This document shows, piece after piece, positions 53,667 to 61,806 of a stretch of DNA of 64,000 bases. A program made the position numbers and the translations under genes. The stretch is from the NCBI RefSeq assembly GCF_900102265.1, contig NZ_FNBH01000001.1, positions 806,001 through 870,000 on the forward strand, read 5' to 3'. The notes beneath the pieces are model-generated. The model worked only from the letters and a program-made list of their open reading frames with translations, ran no database searches and was not told the DNA's origin. The DNA is from Epilithonimonas hungarica. Lineage in GTDB: Bacteria > Bacteroidota > Bacteroidia > Flavobacteriales > Weeksellaceae. Positions within the stretch are counted from its first letter, which is position 1; each line of letters starts with the position of its first letter.

Positions 53667-54113
53667 TTAGTTATTGAAATAGAAAGGAAAGCTCAATGTG
53701 TTTCCATAGTTGGTCCACGCTCCTTCGAATTTCAATTGGTTTTTGTCTGATGATTCTTTGATGGTTAATACTCCGGAGAAAATTCCGTTGTGTTTTCCGT
53801 TTCCTTTTTCCGACAGTTTCAAATCATAGATTTTGGATTGGTCTTTGGAATTTTTAGTTTTTTCTGCGTTAAAAGTTATAGTTCCTTCAAAGTAAGCTTT
53901 TGTTCCTTCGACATCCGAAAAACCGAACACTTTATAAGTGTTTTTTTCCTGATTTTCTGTAGAAATAGTTTCAAAAAGAACTTTCAGATTAGCTGAATTA
54001 TCAATTTTTCCAGTGAAGAACTCGTTGTTATTCTTAATTAATTTCTCAACTTCTTGTGCGTTGAAAATTGTAACTCCGAAAATAAGGAATAAAAGAAAAA
54101 CTACTTTTTTCAT
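53667..54113 (-). CDS. Small exported protein of unknown function
   Basis: 148 aa from ATG 54113: signal peptide ('VVFLLFLIFGVTIFNAQ'), then a beta-rich body with 'YFEGTITFNAEKTKNSKDQSKIYDL' and 'GIFSGVLTIKESSDKNQLKFEGAWTNYG'. No Cys after the signal. An in-frame extension of nine residues lies in the palindrome-side gap and is unlikely. Family unknown. Confidence 0.75.
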   Translation of the reverse strand: MKKVVFLLFLIFGVTIFNAQEVEKLIKNNNEFFTGKIDNSANLKVLFETISTENQEKNTYKVFGFSDVEGTKAYFEGTITFNAEKTKNSKDQSKIYDLKLSEKGNGKHNGIFSGVLTIKESSDKNQLKFEGAWTNYGNTLSFPFYFNN

Positions 54114-54143
54114 AACCATAATTTTAAAACATTGAATCACTCA

Positions 54144-54222
54144 CAGCCCGGCTTGAACGGAGCTCTTTTTCTTTTTTCTCAAAAAAGAAAAAAGCGGGAG
54201 TGGAAGACGGATTAAGCTGCCC
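54144..54222. repeat. Family-A palindromic repeat, copy A3 (reversed)
   Basis: 'CAGCCCGGCTTGAACGGAGC' , T/A stem (TTTTTCTTTTTTCTC / AAAAAAGAAAAAAGC), 'GGGAGTGGAAGACGG' and 'TTAAGCTGCCC'. It reads as the reverse of copy A1 with matching arms and is the cleanest uninterrupted copy. Confidence 0.8.
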
Positions 54223-54291
54223 ATATTTATTTTCTCGAAGATTATTTTGATTAAGGAGATAGAAAAAAATCAACAAAGTTTGGGAAATTAT

Positions 54292-54747
54292 TCAAACTCC
54301 AAATTGTGTCAAATGGTGGTCCAAATGCTTTGCCATCATATTGTTCCATTCGGTTGCGGTGAGTTTTCCAAAGTTGAAACTCTCTTTCCCGTCAAAAGCT
54401 TCTGCTCCTAATTGCTGTGTTTTCTGGATGAATCCGATGATTCTTTTCCTCTCTTCTTCAAAGATTTTGTTGTCCGTAATTACGAACATTGCGGAAGTTG
54501 GGGAGTTATGTTTATAAGGAACCTCGTTCACGACTTTTGGTTTTACAAACTGTTTCAGAATCCATTTCGTTAGACGATTTGGTTTTTTGTGTTTTTCCTG
54601 TTCGTAGATGAGTTCGTACGTCACGTTGCAGTGAGCCAGCATTTTGTCAACAGACATTACACCCCATTTCGGGAAAGAATCTTCAGTGAGTGCATTGATT
54701 CTCTTGATGAAATGCGATGTGTCGTTTTGGTCAAAAATATTCTTCAT
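54292..54747 (-). CDS. DUF1569 (DinB-like) protein
   Basis: 151 aa: 'WGVMSVDKMLAHCNVTYELIYEQE' and the C-terminal 'WNNMMAKHLDHHLTQFGV' carry the His ligands of the DinB-like fold in DUF1569. No signal. It follows the TPR gene (start 54747 against its end at 54751) by 3 bp, so it belongs to the same transcript as the TPR/AraC genes upstream. Function unknown. Confidence 0.85.
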   Translation of the reverse strand: MKNIFDQNDTSHFIKRINALTEDSFPKWGVMSVDKMLAHCNVTYELIYEQEKHKKPNRLTKWILKQFVKPKVVNEVPYKHNSPTSAMFVITDNKIFEEERKRIIGFIQKTQQLGAEAFDGKESFNFGKLTATEWNNMMAKHLDHHLTQFGV

Positions 54748-54750
54748 TTT

Positions 54751-55872
54751 TTAGGTCGTGATTTTGTTTATCTGATTGAGCTTTTCTATTAATAATTTGT
54801 TGCGTTTTTTGTATTTGATAAATTTAAGAAGAAACCAAATAAACAAGGCTGAAGAAATGGCGATAATAATGAAGCTTATGATTCTCAATCTGTTTTTTTG
54901 TTCCTCTATTTTTTTGTTGTTTTCCCGATTCAGGACATCGATACTTTTATTGAGGGAAGCGAGTTCGCTCTGTTCTCTGGCAAATTTGGTTTCGATGTAC
55001 AGTTTGTTGTACACTTCATAATTGTTCCAATCTTGAAGTGCGAGATAATTGTCAGAAAAACCTTTATAAATTCCTTCGCTCAGGACAAGGTCGCCTACTT
55101 TTTTGGACAGATTGACAGATTTTTTCAAAAGCTCTATCGCTTCCTGATGTTTTCCCAAAACGGTGAAATTTTCTGAAAGACCTTTATAGGCAAAGGCTTC
55201 CAAACTTTCTGCGTCAGCAGATCTTGCGACTTCGGCAGAGTTCAGGAAGTACTTTTCAGCTTCTTGATATCTTTTCAGATAAAAATAACAATAACCAATA
55301 TTGTACAGGAAAACACTGGTGTTGGGGATGGCATTGTCATAGTTTCCGACTTTTTTTATATAATCCAACCCGATGAGAAGTTTTTCCAAAGCCAGCTCGT
55401 TGTTGTCTTGAGATTTATAAACCAAACCTCTTAACGCAGAATTGAGTCCAAGATAATAGGTCTTGAATTTTCCGTCCGGAAGCTGATTGCAAATCTGATA
55501 AGATTCATCAAGGATTTCCAAGGTCTTGCTGTTGAGTCCCATCTGCTGATATTGGATAGACGTGGCGTTTAAGATTTTTATTTTTTGCTCAGGATTTGTA
55601 ACATTTTTACTTAGTTCTTTCATTTTCAGAACCCAATCCAGCGATTTGTCAAAATCTCTTTTTGAGATGTAAGAATGAGATATCAGCTTGTAAAGCTTGA
55701 TGAGATTATCCGGATTTTTTTCATTTTTCAGCATTTCCTGAGCCATTTTCTGGGAGTTATCAGGATTTTGATAAATGTCGGAAAGTGCCTTTTTATACAA
55801 TTGCTCGTTGTACTGGGATTTGAAAATTCCGGTAAATGAGAAAATAATTAATATGAAAAGGTAGCGTTTCAT
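54751..55872 (-). CDS. TPR/transmembrane protein lacking an output domain
   Basis: 373 aa: signal peptide, TPR array (about 25-290, 'RYQEAEKYFLNSAEVARSAD', 'HQEAIELLKKSVNLSKKVGD'), a short coiled coil and a membrane helix 'RIISFIIIAISSALFIWFLLKFI', then only a short basic tail. It has the layout of the neighbouring TPR/AraC regulator but no DNA-binding domain. It overlaps that gene by 4 bp (ATGA) and is translationally coupled. It may heterodimerise with the regulator. Confidence 0.8.
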   Translation of the reverse strand: MKRYLFILIIFSFTGIFKSQYNEQLYKKALSDIYQNPDNSQKMAQEMLKNEKNPDNLIKLYKLISHSYISKRDFDKSLDWVLKMKELSKNVTNPEQKIKILNATSIQYQQMGLNSKTLEILDESYQICNQLPDGKFKTYYLGLNSALRGLVYKSQDNNELALEKLLIGLDYIKKVGNYDNAIPNTSVFLYNIGYCYFYLKRYQEAEKYFLNSAEVARSADAESLEAFAYKGLSENFTVLGKHQEAIELLKKSVNLSKKVGDLVLSEGIYKGFSDNYLALQDWNNYEVYNKLYIETKFAREQSELASLNKSIDVLNRENNKKIEEQKNRLRIISFIIIAISSALFIWFLLKFIKYKKRNKLLIEKLNQINKITT

Positions 55873-57440
55873 TGTTTATTTTGAGTCAATTGTTGGATGT
55901 AAGTGTTTGGCGAAATCCCGGTTACAGACTTGAAAACTGTCGTGAATGCACTGTGAGAGGAGAATCCTGCTTTCTCTGCCAGATAACTTACTTTATAATT
56001 AAGGTAGGCCGAATCGGTTTTCAGGAGATAAGCGATGTAATTGATCCTTAGTTCGTTGATGTAATTGTTGTAATTTTTTTCTTTGTATTTGTTGATGACC
56101 TCCGAAAGATATTTTGTATTGGTTTCCAGTTGTCCTGCGAGAACAGCGAGAGACATATCGCGATTCAGGAATTTTTCTGATTTTTCAAATTCTTCGAGAC
56201 GAGAAAGAATATCCGCTTCTTTTTCTTTGGAAATGAGTGGCGTTTTTTTAGAAATATCTGGATCTATTTTACCAACTTTTGATTCAACAACAGTTTTATT
56301 TTCATCAATTTTTTTAATAAAATTCTGCTGTTTTGAGTAGAAATCGATTTGTTTCTGGATTGATTTAGCTTTTCTCTTCTCAGAAATACTAATGAAGATG
56401 ACAGCTAAAATTCCAATCAGACAAGCAACGGAAATAATCAGAATATTGCTCACAAAGTTGTTGTGGGAATTTTCTAATCGTTTGGTCTCATATTGCTCAT
56501 TAAGCTTGATCAGATTACGCAGGGCCTCTTTTTTATTTTGGTCGAGTTTATCCGCCTGTTCCTTGTAAATAGAATAATATTTCTGGTATAACTCATCATT
56601 TTTCAAAGCCAGATAATTTTTGGACAAATCATCATAAATCCTGTTTTTCAAAGGATCATAACTGGAATTTTGAATTAATTCCAGAGCCTTATTAAGATGT
56701 TCAGCAGATCTAGCGTAATCTTTTTTGAGGAAATAGATTCTTCCAAGATTATCAAGATTGAAAGCTCTCAGGAAAATGTATTGAGGGCTTTTATTAAGCT
56801 TTGCCTCGATTTCATTAACAATATTTTCAGCTTTATCGATTTGATTTTGAGTGATATAAATAAAAGTCTGATAGATCTGGTTTTCTATGGAAATTAAAAA
56901 ATCTTCATCAGAATCTTTTAACAATGCGTTACTTTGCTTCAGGTTTTCTTCGGCTTCTTTCAGCTTTTTCTGAACCATCAGATTGGAAGCATTCAGTTGA
57001 TAGATGTAGGCCATCAGATTCTCAGGATAATTCTGGGATTTTATCTTCGATGCTTTATCGGCCAGATTCTGAGAGATCCTTATCGATTGTTTGTAAAGCC
57101 TAAGTGATTGATATTGCTGAGCTAAAGCATAATCGGCATAGAGGGAATTATTGTCGTTTCTATTTTCGTTCAGATTTTTGTCAATGGATTGCTCGATGGA
57201 TTTGGCATATTCGCCTTTGAAATTATAGGCTCTTGACAATATGATCTTAACGCGTTGTTTGATGAGTTCCGATTCTTTGTTTTCATCAATATTCTGAAGA
57301 ATCTGGAAAGCGTTGTCTGGATTTTCGTAAAGACTTTTGTAAGCTTTGTCGAGAAGTTGCAAAGTTTCTGGATTGCTTTGCGCCGATGTCAAAATGACGC
57401 CGGAAAAGACCATCAACCACAAAAAAAATACCCTGAACAT
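55869..57440 (-). CDS. TPR/transmembrane AraC-type transcription regulator
   Basis: 523 aa: signal peptide ('FFLWLMVFSGVILTSAQ'), periplasmic TPR array (about 30-310), membrane helix 'SNILIISVACLIGILAVIFISI' (about 325-350), then a cytoplasmic AraC-type double HTH (about 420-520: 'LSEVINKYKEKNYNNYINELRINYIAYLL', 'KVSYLAEKAGFSSHSAFTTVFKSVTGISPNTYIQQL'). A one-component sensor regulator. It is divergent from the T9SS gene at 57702, a plausible target. Its -7 box lies 3 bp before the ATG, so the mRNA may be leaderless. Confidence 0.9.
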   Translation of the reverse strand: MFRVFFLWLMVFSGVILTSAQSNPETLQLLDKAYKSLYENPDNAFQILQNIDENKESELIKQRVKIILSRAYNFKGEYAKSIEQSIDKNLNENRNDNNSLYADYALAQQYQSLRLYKQSIRISQNLADKASKIKSQNYPENLMAYIYQLNASNLMVQKKLKEAEENLKQSNALLKDSDEDFLISIENQIYQTFIYITQNQIDKAENIVNEIEAKLNKSPQYIFLRAFNLDNLGRIYFLKKDYARSAEHLNKALELIQNSSYDPLKNRIYDDLSKNYLALKNDELYQKYYSIYKEQADKLDQNKKEALRNLIKLNEQYETKRLENSHNNFVSNILIISVACLIGILAVIFISISEKRKAKSIQKQIDFYSKQQNFIKKIDENKTVVESKVGKIDPDISKKTPLISKEKEADILSRLEEFEKSEKFLNRDMSLAVLAGQLETNTKYLSEVINKYKEKNYNNYINELRINYIAYLLKTDSAYLNYKVSYLAEKAGFSSHSAFTTVFKSVTGISPNTYIQQLTQNKQ

Positions 57441-57443
57441 ACT

Positions 57444-57451
57444 ACAAAAAT
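57444..57451 (-). promoter_or_regulatory. -7 box of the TPR/AraC gene
   Basis: TATTTTTG on the minus strand, exact TAnnTTTG, its last G 3 bp before the ATG. Confidence 0.4.
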
Positions 57452-57621
57452 AGTTTTTTTATTTGTTATTTTGATGAATTTTAATAATTCTTTATCGAAA
57501 AATTACCAATAAGTTTATTTGTGTAAATTATTGATAATTAATATTTTAAAGTTTTGATATTTTAGAAATTCACGAATTATAAAAGATAAACTTTAGGAAT
57601 TGACATTATTAAGATATAACA

Positions 57622-57652
57622 TTGTAAAAGAGTTTTTGAAACAATATCTTTG
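57622..57652 (+). promoter_or_regulatory. Promoter of the T9SS GEVED gene
   Basis: TTG (57622-57624), 20-bp spacer, TATCTTTG (57645-57652), 49 bp before the ATG. The rest of the divergent 261-bp gap is AT-rich without other visible signals. Confidence 0.6.
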
Positions 57653-57701
57653 GTTTTCGGCAGAAGAAAAAATTACTATCAATATTTATTAATTATTTAT
57701 T

Positions 57702-59699
57702 ATGAAAAAAGTTTACTTGCTTTTACTTGGCATTATTACAATGTCAGAAATCAATGCTCAGCAGATAGAACTGAAAGTTCTGGATGGCATGGGGTCGCGT
57801 CTGTATGACATCAATGACAGCGGAAAGGGGATCCATTCCGGCGCTTATTATGATTTTGCTACCGGAGTCACAACTCCTACAGAAGGTGGCGAAGGTACCA
57901 ACAGATTGAACAATGCCGGAGATGTTGCCGGATTGATGGCTTTCACTGCTGAAGATGGTAGTGAAATTGGTCAGGCTGCCTACAAAAAGAATGGAACTTG
58001 GAACGCTATCGGATATTTTCCTGGTGATGTTCCCGGAAACAGCTGGTTCAGTAGTGCGAATGCTATCTCCGGAAACAGTAAGTATGTAACAGGACAAATT
58101 TCTGTAGATGTTTCTGGGAGCTATGCATACTTATATGATACAGAAGCTGGAACAATTAAAAAATTTGACGGTGACGGCTCTTTTGAGTATGGAAGAGGGG
58201 AAGGTGTTAACAGTTCGGGGATTGTTTCAGGATTTGTCAACAAATATTCTATCAACGGAAGTACCTACTGGATTCCGGTTTATTACACGCCGGATGGAGT
58301 CGTGCATTACATCGGAGATTTGGGTTACGGAGAAGCGGCTGATATCAATGACGCCGGGCAAGTTGTAGGTGTGAAAGATAACAAGCCTTTCATCTATGAC
58401 ATCAATACCAATGTTTATAAAGAGTTCAATATTCCTGCAGGTTTTGATACTGCAACATTTACATCCATCTCAGAAAATGGAATTGCTGTTGGATATGCAG
58501 GTTATGCTGGAAACAGAGAAGTGATTATCTATCATCCGTCTTTGAGTTCTAATCCGGTTTTCCTAAAAGATATTTTGACGAGCCAAAACGTTACAGTTAC
58601 TACTTTCGATGGTAAATTAGGAACTGCAATGGGAATTTCTGCAAACGGAAATTTCATCGCCGGGTTTGATAACTCTATTCCGCCATTTTTCGCAGCAGGT
58701 TGGGCAATTAACTTAAATAATCTTTTATTAAATGATAACGACTGTTCAATCACTTGTCCGGACAATATTGAAACAACTCTTGCAAGTGCCTCAGAGACAT
58801 CCGCAGTTGTGACTTATACATTGCCGGTTACTTGTGGCTCTTCATCATCTACAGGATTGCAGACAGTTTTAGTTTCTGGTTATGAGTCAGGTTCTCAGTT
58901 TCCGATTGGTATTACCAATGTTGTTCACAACTTGGTGGATGCAGATGGAAAAATCGTTTACGTATGTTCGTTCCAAGTCATTGTTAATGATGTTTATTGC
59001 AGTACAACACCTCAATATGGAGTGGATTCTATTACAAAAGTTCAGTTTGCAGGAATCGATAACGCATCAGACCCTTATTCTAATCAAGCTAACGAATATT
59101 ATCTGGACAAAGTTGGGGAAGTTTACCAAGGCAGCGAATATCCAATTGCCATAGAAGCTAATACCAATACTGGTTACGACTATGCGACAGTTTTCGTAGA
59201 TTGGAACCAAAACGGTGTATTCACAGATGCAGGAGAAATCTACGAAGTTGGAGCAATGACTTCTGACGGAATGGATGGCGCACAGATCACCGGTAACATC
59301 ACGGTTCCTTCTACTGCAACTGTAGGTAAAGCAAGAATGAGAGTGATGCTGAACTGGGATGCATCTATCACGACACCTTGCGACAACTCGATCTACGGTT
59401 ATGGTCAGGCAGAAGATTACACATTGGATGTGAAAGAATCTCTTGGAGTGGATGATATTAATTCAAAATCAGTGAGTTATTATCCAAATCCAGTAAAAGA
59501 TATTCTTAATCTGATCAGTGAGAAAGATGTAACAAGCGTTTCAGTTTACAATATCGAAGGTAAGTTAGTGAGAAACTTCACAGGACTTAATCAATCAAAA
59601 GTTCAGTTGGATTTATCAACATTGATCACAGGAACTTACGTTGTGAAAGCGTCAACAAAGGACGGAAAGACAAAAACCTTCAAGGTTATCAAAAAATAA
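57702..59699 (+). CDS. T9SS-secreted protein with HAF-type repeats and a GEVED domain
   Basis: 665 aa: signal peptide ending 'SEINAQ'; repeats of the HAF type (D-I-N-D/N-x-G-x-V-x-G: 'LYDINDSGKGIHSGAY', 'RLNNAGDVAGLM', 'GVNSSGIVSGFV', 'DINDAGQVVGV', 'SENGIAVGYA'), a GEVED domain (about 490-575: 'TGYDYATVFVDWNQNGVFTDAGE', 'GQAEDYTLDV') and a T9SS tail 'SYYPNPVKDILNLISE' ... 'LITGTYVVKASTKDG'. Secreted, function unknown. Divergent from a TPR/AraC regulator. Strong terminator downstream. Confidence 0.88.
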   Translation: MKKVYLLLLGIITMSEINAQQIELKVLDGMGSRLYDINDSGKGIHSGAYYDFATGVTTPTEGGEGTNRLNNAGDVAGLMAFTAEDGSEIGQAAYKKNGTWNAIGYFPGDVPGNSWFSSANAISGNSKYVTGQISVDVSGSYAYLYDTEAGTIKKFDGDGSFEYGRGEGVNSSGIVSGFVNKYSINGSTYWIPVYYTPDGVVHYIGDLGYGEAADINDAGQVVGVKDNKPFIYDINTNVYKEFNIPAGFDTATFTSISENGIAVGYAGYAGNREVIIYHPSLSSNPVFLKDILTSQNVTVTTFDGKLGTAMGISANGNFIAGFDNSIPPFFAAGWAINLNNLLLNDNDCSITCPDNIETTLASASETSAVVTYTLPVTCGSSSSTGLQTVLVSGYESGSQFPIGITNVVHNLVDADGKIVYVCSFQVIVNDVYCSTTPQYGVDSITKVQFAGIDNASDPYSNQANEYYLDKVGEVYQGSEYPIAIEANTNTGYDYATVFVDWNQNGVFTDAGEIYEVGAMTSDGMDGAQITGNITVPSTATVGKARMRVMLNWDASITTPCDNSIYGYGQAEDYTLDVKESLGVDDINSKSVSYYPNPVKDILNLISEKDVTSVSVYNIEGKLVRNFTGLNQSKVQLDLSTLITGTYVVKASTKDGKTKTFKVIKK

Positions 59700-59720
59700 A
59701 TCTTCATCATAAATTTGAGA

Positions 59721-59757
59721 AAACCCGCATCTACATTGGTGCGGGTTTCTTTTTTAT
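59721..59757 (+). terminator. Terminator of the T9SS GEVED gene
   Basis: AAACCCGCA, 10-nt loop, TGCGGGTTT, then CTTTTTT. Confidence 0.88.
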
Positions 59758-59758
59758 T

Positions 59759-59880
59759 GGGGCAGCTATTTCCGTCTTCCGTTCCCGCTTTTTTCTGTCA
59801 TTGCGAACGAAGTGAAGCAATTTCTAGAGCTTTTGTCAATCGCAATGACAGAAAAAGAGCTCCACTCAAGCCGGGCTGCG
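59759..59880. repeat. Family-A repeat with inserted stem-loop, copy A4
   Basis: Outer arms 'GGGGCAGCTATTTCCGTC' and 'GAGCTCCACTCAAGCCGGGC' are family A. Between 'CGCTTTTTT' and 'AAAAAGAGC' sits an insert whose ends CTGTCATTGCG / CGCAATGACAG are perfect complements. It fills the gap before pyrG. Confidence 0.8.
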
Positions 59881-59981
59881 TGCAATTCAATTTTTCAGTA
59901 TGATGAAAAACGCTGCGACTTAAAAACAATGGATTTCGATATTTATTAATCGTTAACAAAACCCTAATTGTTTCCCTAAAA

Positions 59982-60012
59982 TTGTTTTTTAAGCCCAGAT
60001 GCTTTAACTTTG
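59982..60012 (+). promoter_or_regulatory. Promoter of pyrG
   Basis: TTG (59982-59984), 20-bp spacer, TAACTTTG (60005-60012), 15 bp before the ATG. Leader too short for pyrG-type attenuation. Confidence 0.65.
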
Positions 60013-60027
60013 CACAAACCTAATCTA

Positions 60028-61641
60028 ATGAGTAAAAAAGAAACGAAATACATCTTTGTGACAGGAGGTGTGACATCGTCACTGGGTAAAGGGATAGTCT
60101 CCGCTTCTTTGGGACTTCTGCTGAAATCTCGCGGTTTCAAAGTTACCATCCAAAAACTTGACCCTTATATCAACATCGATCCCGGAACGCTTAATCCTTA
60201 CGAACACGGCGAATGTTATGTGACCGAAGACGGCGCGGAAACAGACCTGGACCTTGGACATTACGAGCGTTTTCTGGATTCGCCAACTTCTCAGAACAAC
60301 AACGTTACAACAGGAAGGATCTATCAGACCGTTATTGAAAAGGAACGGAAAGGAGATTTTCTTGGGAAAACCGTTCAGGTGATTCCGCACATTACCAACG
60401 AGATCAAACGCAGGATAAAAATGCTTTCCAAAAAAGACTATGATATCATTATTACAGAAATTGGAGGAACAGTTGGCGATATCGAGTCGCTTCCTTATAT
60501 AGAAAGTGTTCGCCAGTTGCAATGGGAATTGGGCAAGAATAATTCTATGGTCATTCATTTGACATTGTTGCCTTATTTGTCATCAAGTGGAGAACTGAAG
60601 ACAAAACCTTCTCAGCATTCTGTTCGTCAATTGATGGAAAGCGGGATTCAGGCGGACGTTTTGGTTTGTAGAACGGAACACACCATTCCGAAAGATTTAC
60701 GTTCGAAACTGGCTCAGTTCTGCAACGTAGGACTGGAAAACGTCATCGAATGTATCGATATGGATACAATTTATGAAGTTCCACTATATCTTCAGAAACA
60801 GAATTTTGATGAAGTGGTTCTTAAAGAGCTGAATCTAGCCGTAGGAAAAGATGTCAATCTGAAAGACTGGAAATCATTCCTTAAAAAATATAAAAACCCG
60901 AAACGCAGTGTGGAAATTGCATTGGTTGGAAAATATGTTTCGCTTCAGGATTCTTATAAATCCATTGCGGAAGCTTTTATCCACGCTGGTTCTGATATGG
61001 AAACCGAAGTGAAGGTAAGATGGGTTTACAGTGGAGATATCGAACAAGAAGGCGTTGAAAAATTATTGACAGGCGTGGACGGAATTCTGATTGCACCAGG
61101 CTTCGGAGACAGAGGGATTGAAGGTAAGATCCAGGCTGCAAAATATGCAAGAGAAAACAAAATTCCATTATTGGGGATTTGCTTGGGAATGCAGATTATG
61201 ACGATAGAATTCGCCAGAAACGTTCTGGGATTAACCAAAGCCAACAGTATGGAGTTCGATACTTCTACGCCAGACCCGGTGATTTCTTTGATGGAAGAGC
61301 AGAAAAATGTTGTAGATAAAGGCGGGACAATGCGTCTTGGTGCTTGGAAATGTGCCTTGAAAACAGGTTCCAAACTGGCAGAAGTTTATGGTGCGAAAAC
61401 CATTTCGGAACGTCATCGCCATAGATATGAGTTCAATAGTGATTATAAAAAAGACTTCGAAGACAAAGGTCTGGCACCAACCGGACTTAACCCGGAAACA
61501 GAATTGGTAGAAACATTAGAGTTGAAAGACCATCCTTTCTACGTTGGTGTACAATATCACCCGGAATACAAAAGTACAGTGGCAACGCCGCATCCTCTTT
61601 TCAAGGCTTTTATCAGCGCAACGGTTAAGAATAAATCATAA
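60028..61641 (+). CDS. pyrG: CTP synthase
   Basis: Amidates UTP to CTP using glutamine. 537 aa, complete: synthetase domain with 'VTGGVTSSLGKGIVSASLG' (P-loop), 'PGTLNPYEHGECYVTEDGAE', 'IGGTVGDIES', and glutaminase domain with nucleophile C385 ('GICLGMQ') and H511/E513 ('YHPEY'). ATG 60028 preferred over the in-frame TTG at 60010 because that lies in the -7 box of a good promoter. Confidence 0.97.
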   Translation: MSKKETKYIFVTGGVTSSLGKGIVSASLGLLLKSRGFKVTIQKLDPYINIDPGTLNPYEHGECYVTEDGAETDLDLGHYERFLDSPTSQNNNVTTGRIYQTVIEKERKGDFLGKTVQVIPHITNEIKRRIKMLSKKDYDIIITEIGGTVGDIESLPYIESVRQLQWELGKNNSMVIHLTLLPYLSSSGELKTKPSQHSVRQLMESGIQADVLVCRTEHTIPKDLRSKLAQFCNVGLENVIECIDMDTIYEVPLYLQKQNFDEVVLKELNLAVGKDVNLKDWKSFLKKYKNPKRSVEIALVGKYVSLQDSYKSIAEAFIHAGSDMETEVKVRWVYSGDIEQEGVEKLLTGVDGILIAPGFGDRGIEGKIQAAKYARENKIPLLGICLGMQIMTIEFARNVLGLTKANSMEFDTSTPDPVISLMEEQKNVVDKGGTMRLGAWKCALKTGSKLAEVYGAKTISERHRHRYEFNSDYKKDFEDKGLAPTGLNPETELVETLELKDHPFYVGVQYHPEYKSTVATPHPLFKAFISATVKNKS

Positions 61642-61647
61642 ATTAAT

Positions 61648-61678
61648 GAATGGCTCAAAGTATTTCTCTGAGCCATTC
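61648..61678 (+). terminator. Hairpin after pyrG
   Basis: GAATGGCTCA pairs with TGAGCCATTC, followed by a weak T-rich stretch. Confidence 0.7.
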
Positions 61679-61709
61679 GTCTTTATAACGGAATCTGAAA
61701 AATAAAACC

Positions 61710-61717
61710 TATTTTTG
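61710..61717 (+). promoter_or_regulatory. -7 box of yidC and its repetitive leader
   Basis: TATTTTTG, exact TAnnTTTG, 89 bp before the ATG. The leader (61736-61799) consists of TTTGAAA-type units followed by complementary CTTCAAACTTCAAAC units. Confidence 0.45.
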
Positions 61718-61806
61718 CAGACCAAAATAGAAGATTTGAAATTTGAAATTTGTCATTCGGTGTCAACTTCAAACTTCAAACTTTAAACTTTAAATTTATT
61801 TCTATA

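Noticed and set aside
60010-60028. TTG start for pyrG
   Set aside because: It lies in the -7 box TAACTTTG, so it would not be transcribed at the 5' end; ATG 60028 matches CTP synthase starts.
61750-61806. TTG-initiated 19-residue N-terminal extension of YidC
   Set aside because: The extension translates the repetitive leader and precedes a normal YidC N terminus beginning at ATG 61807.
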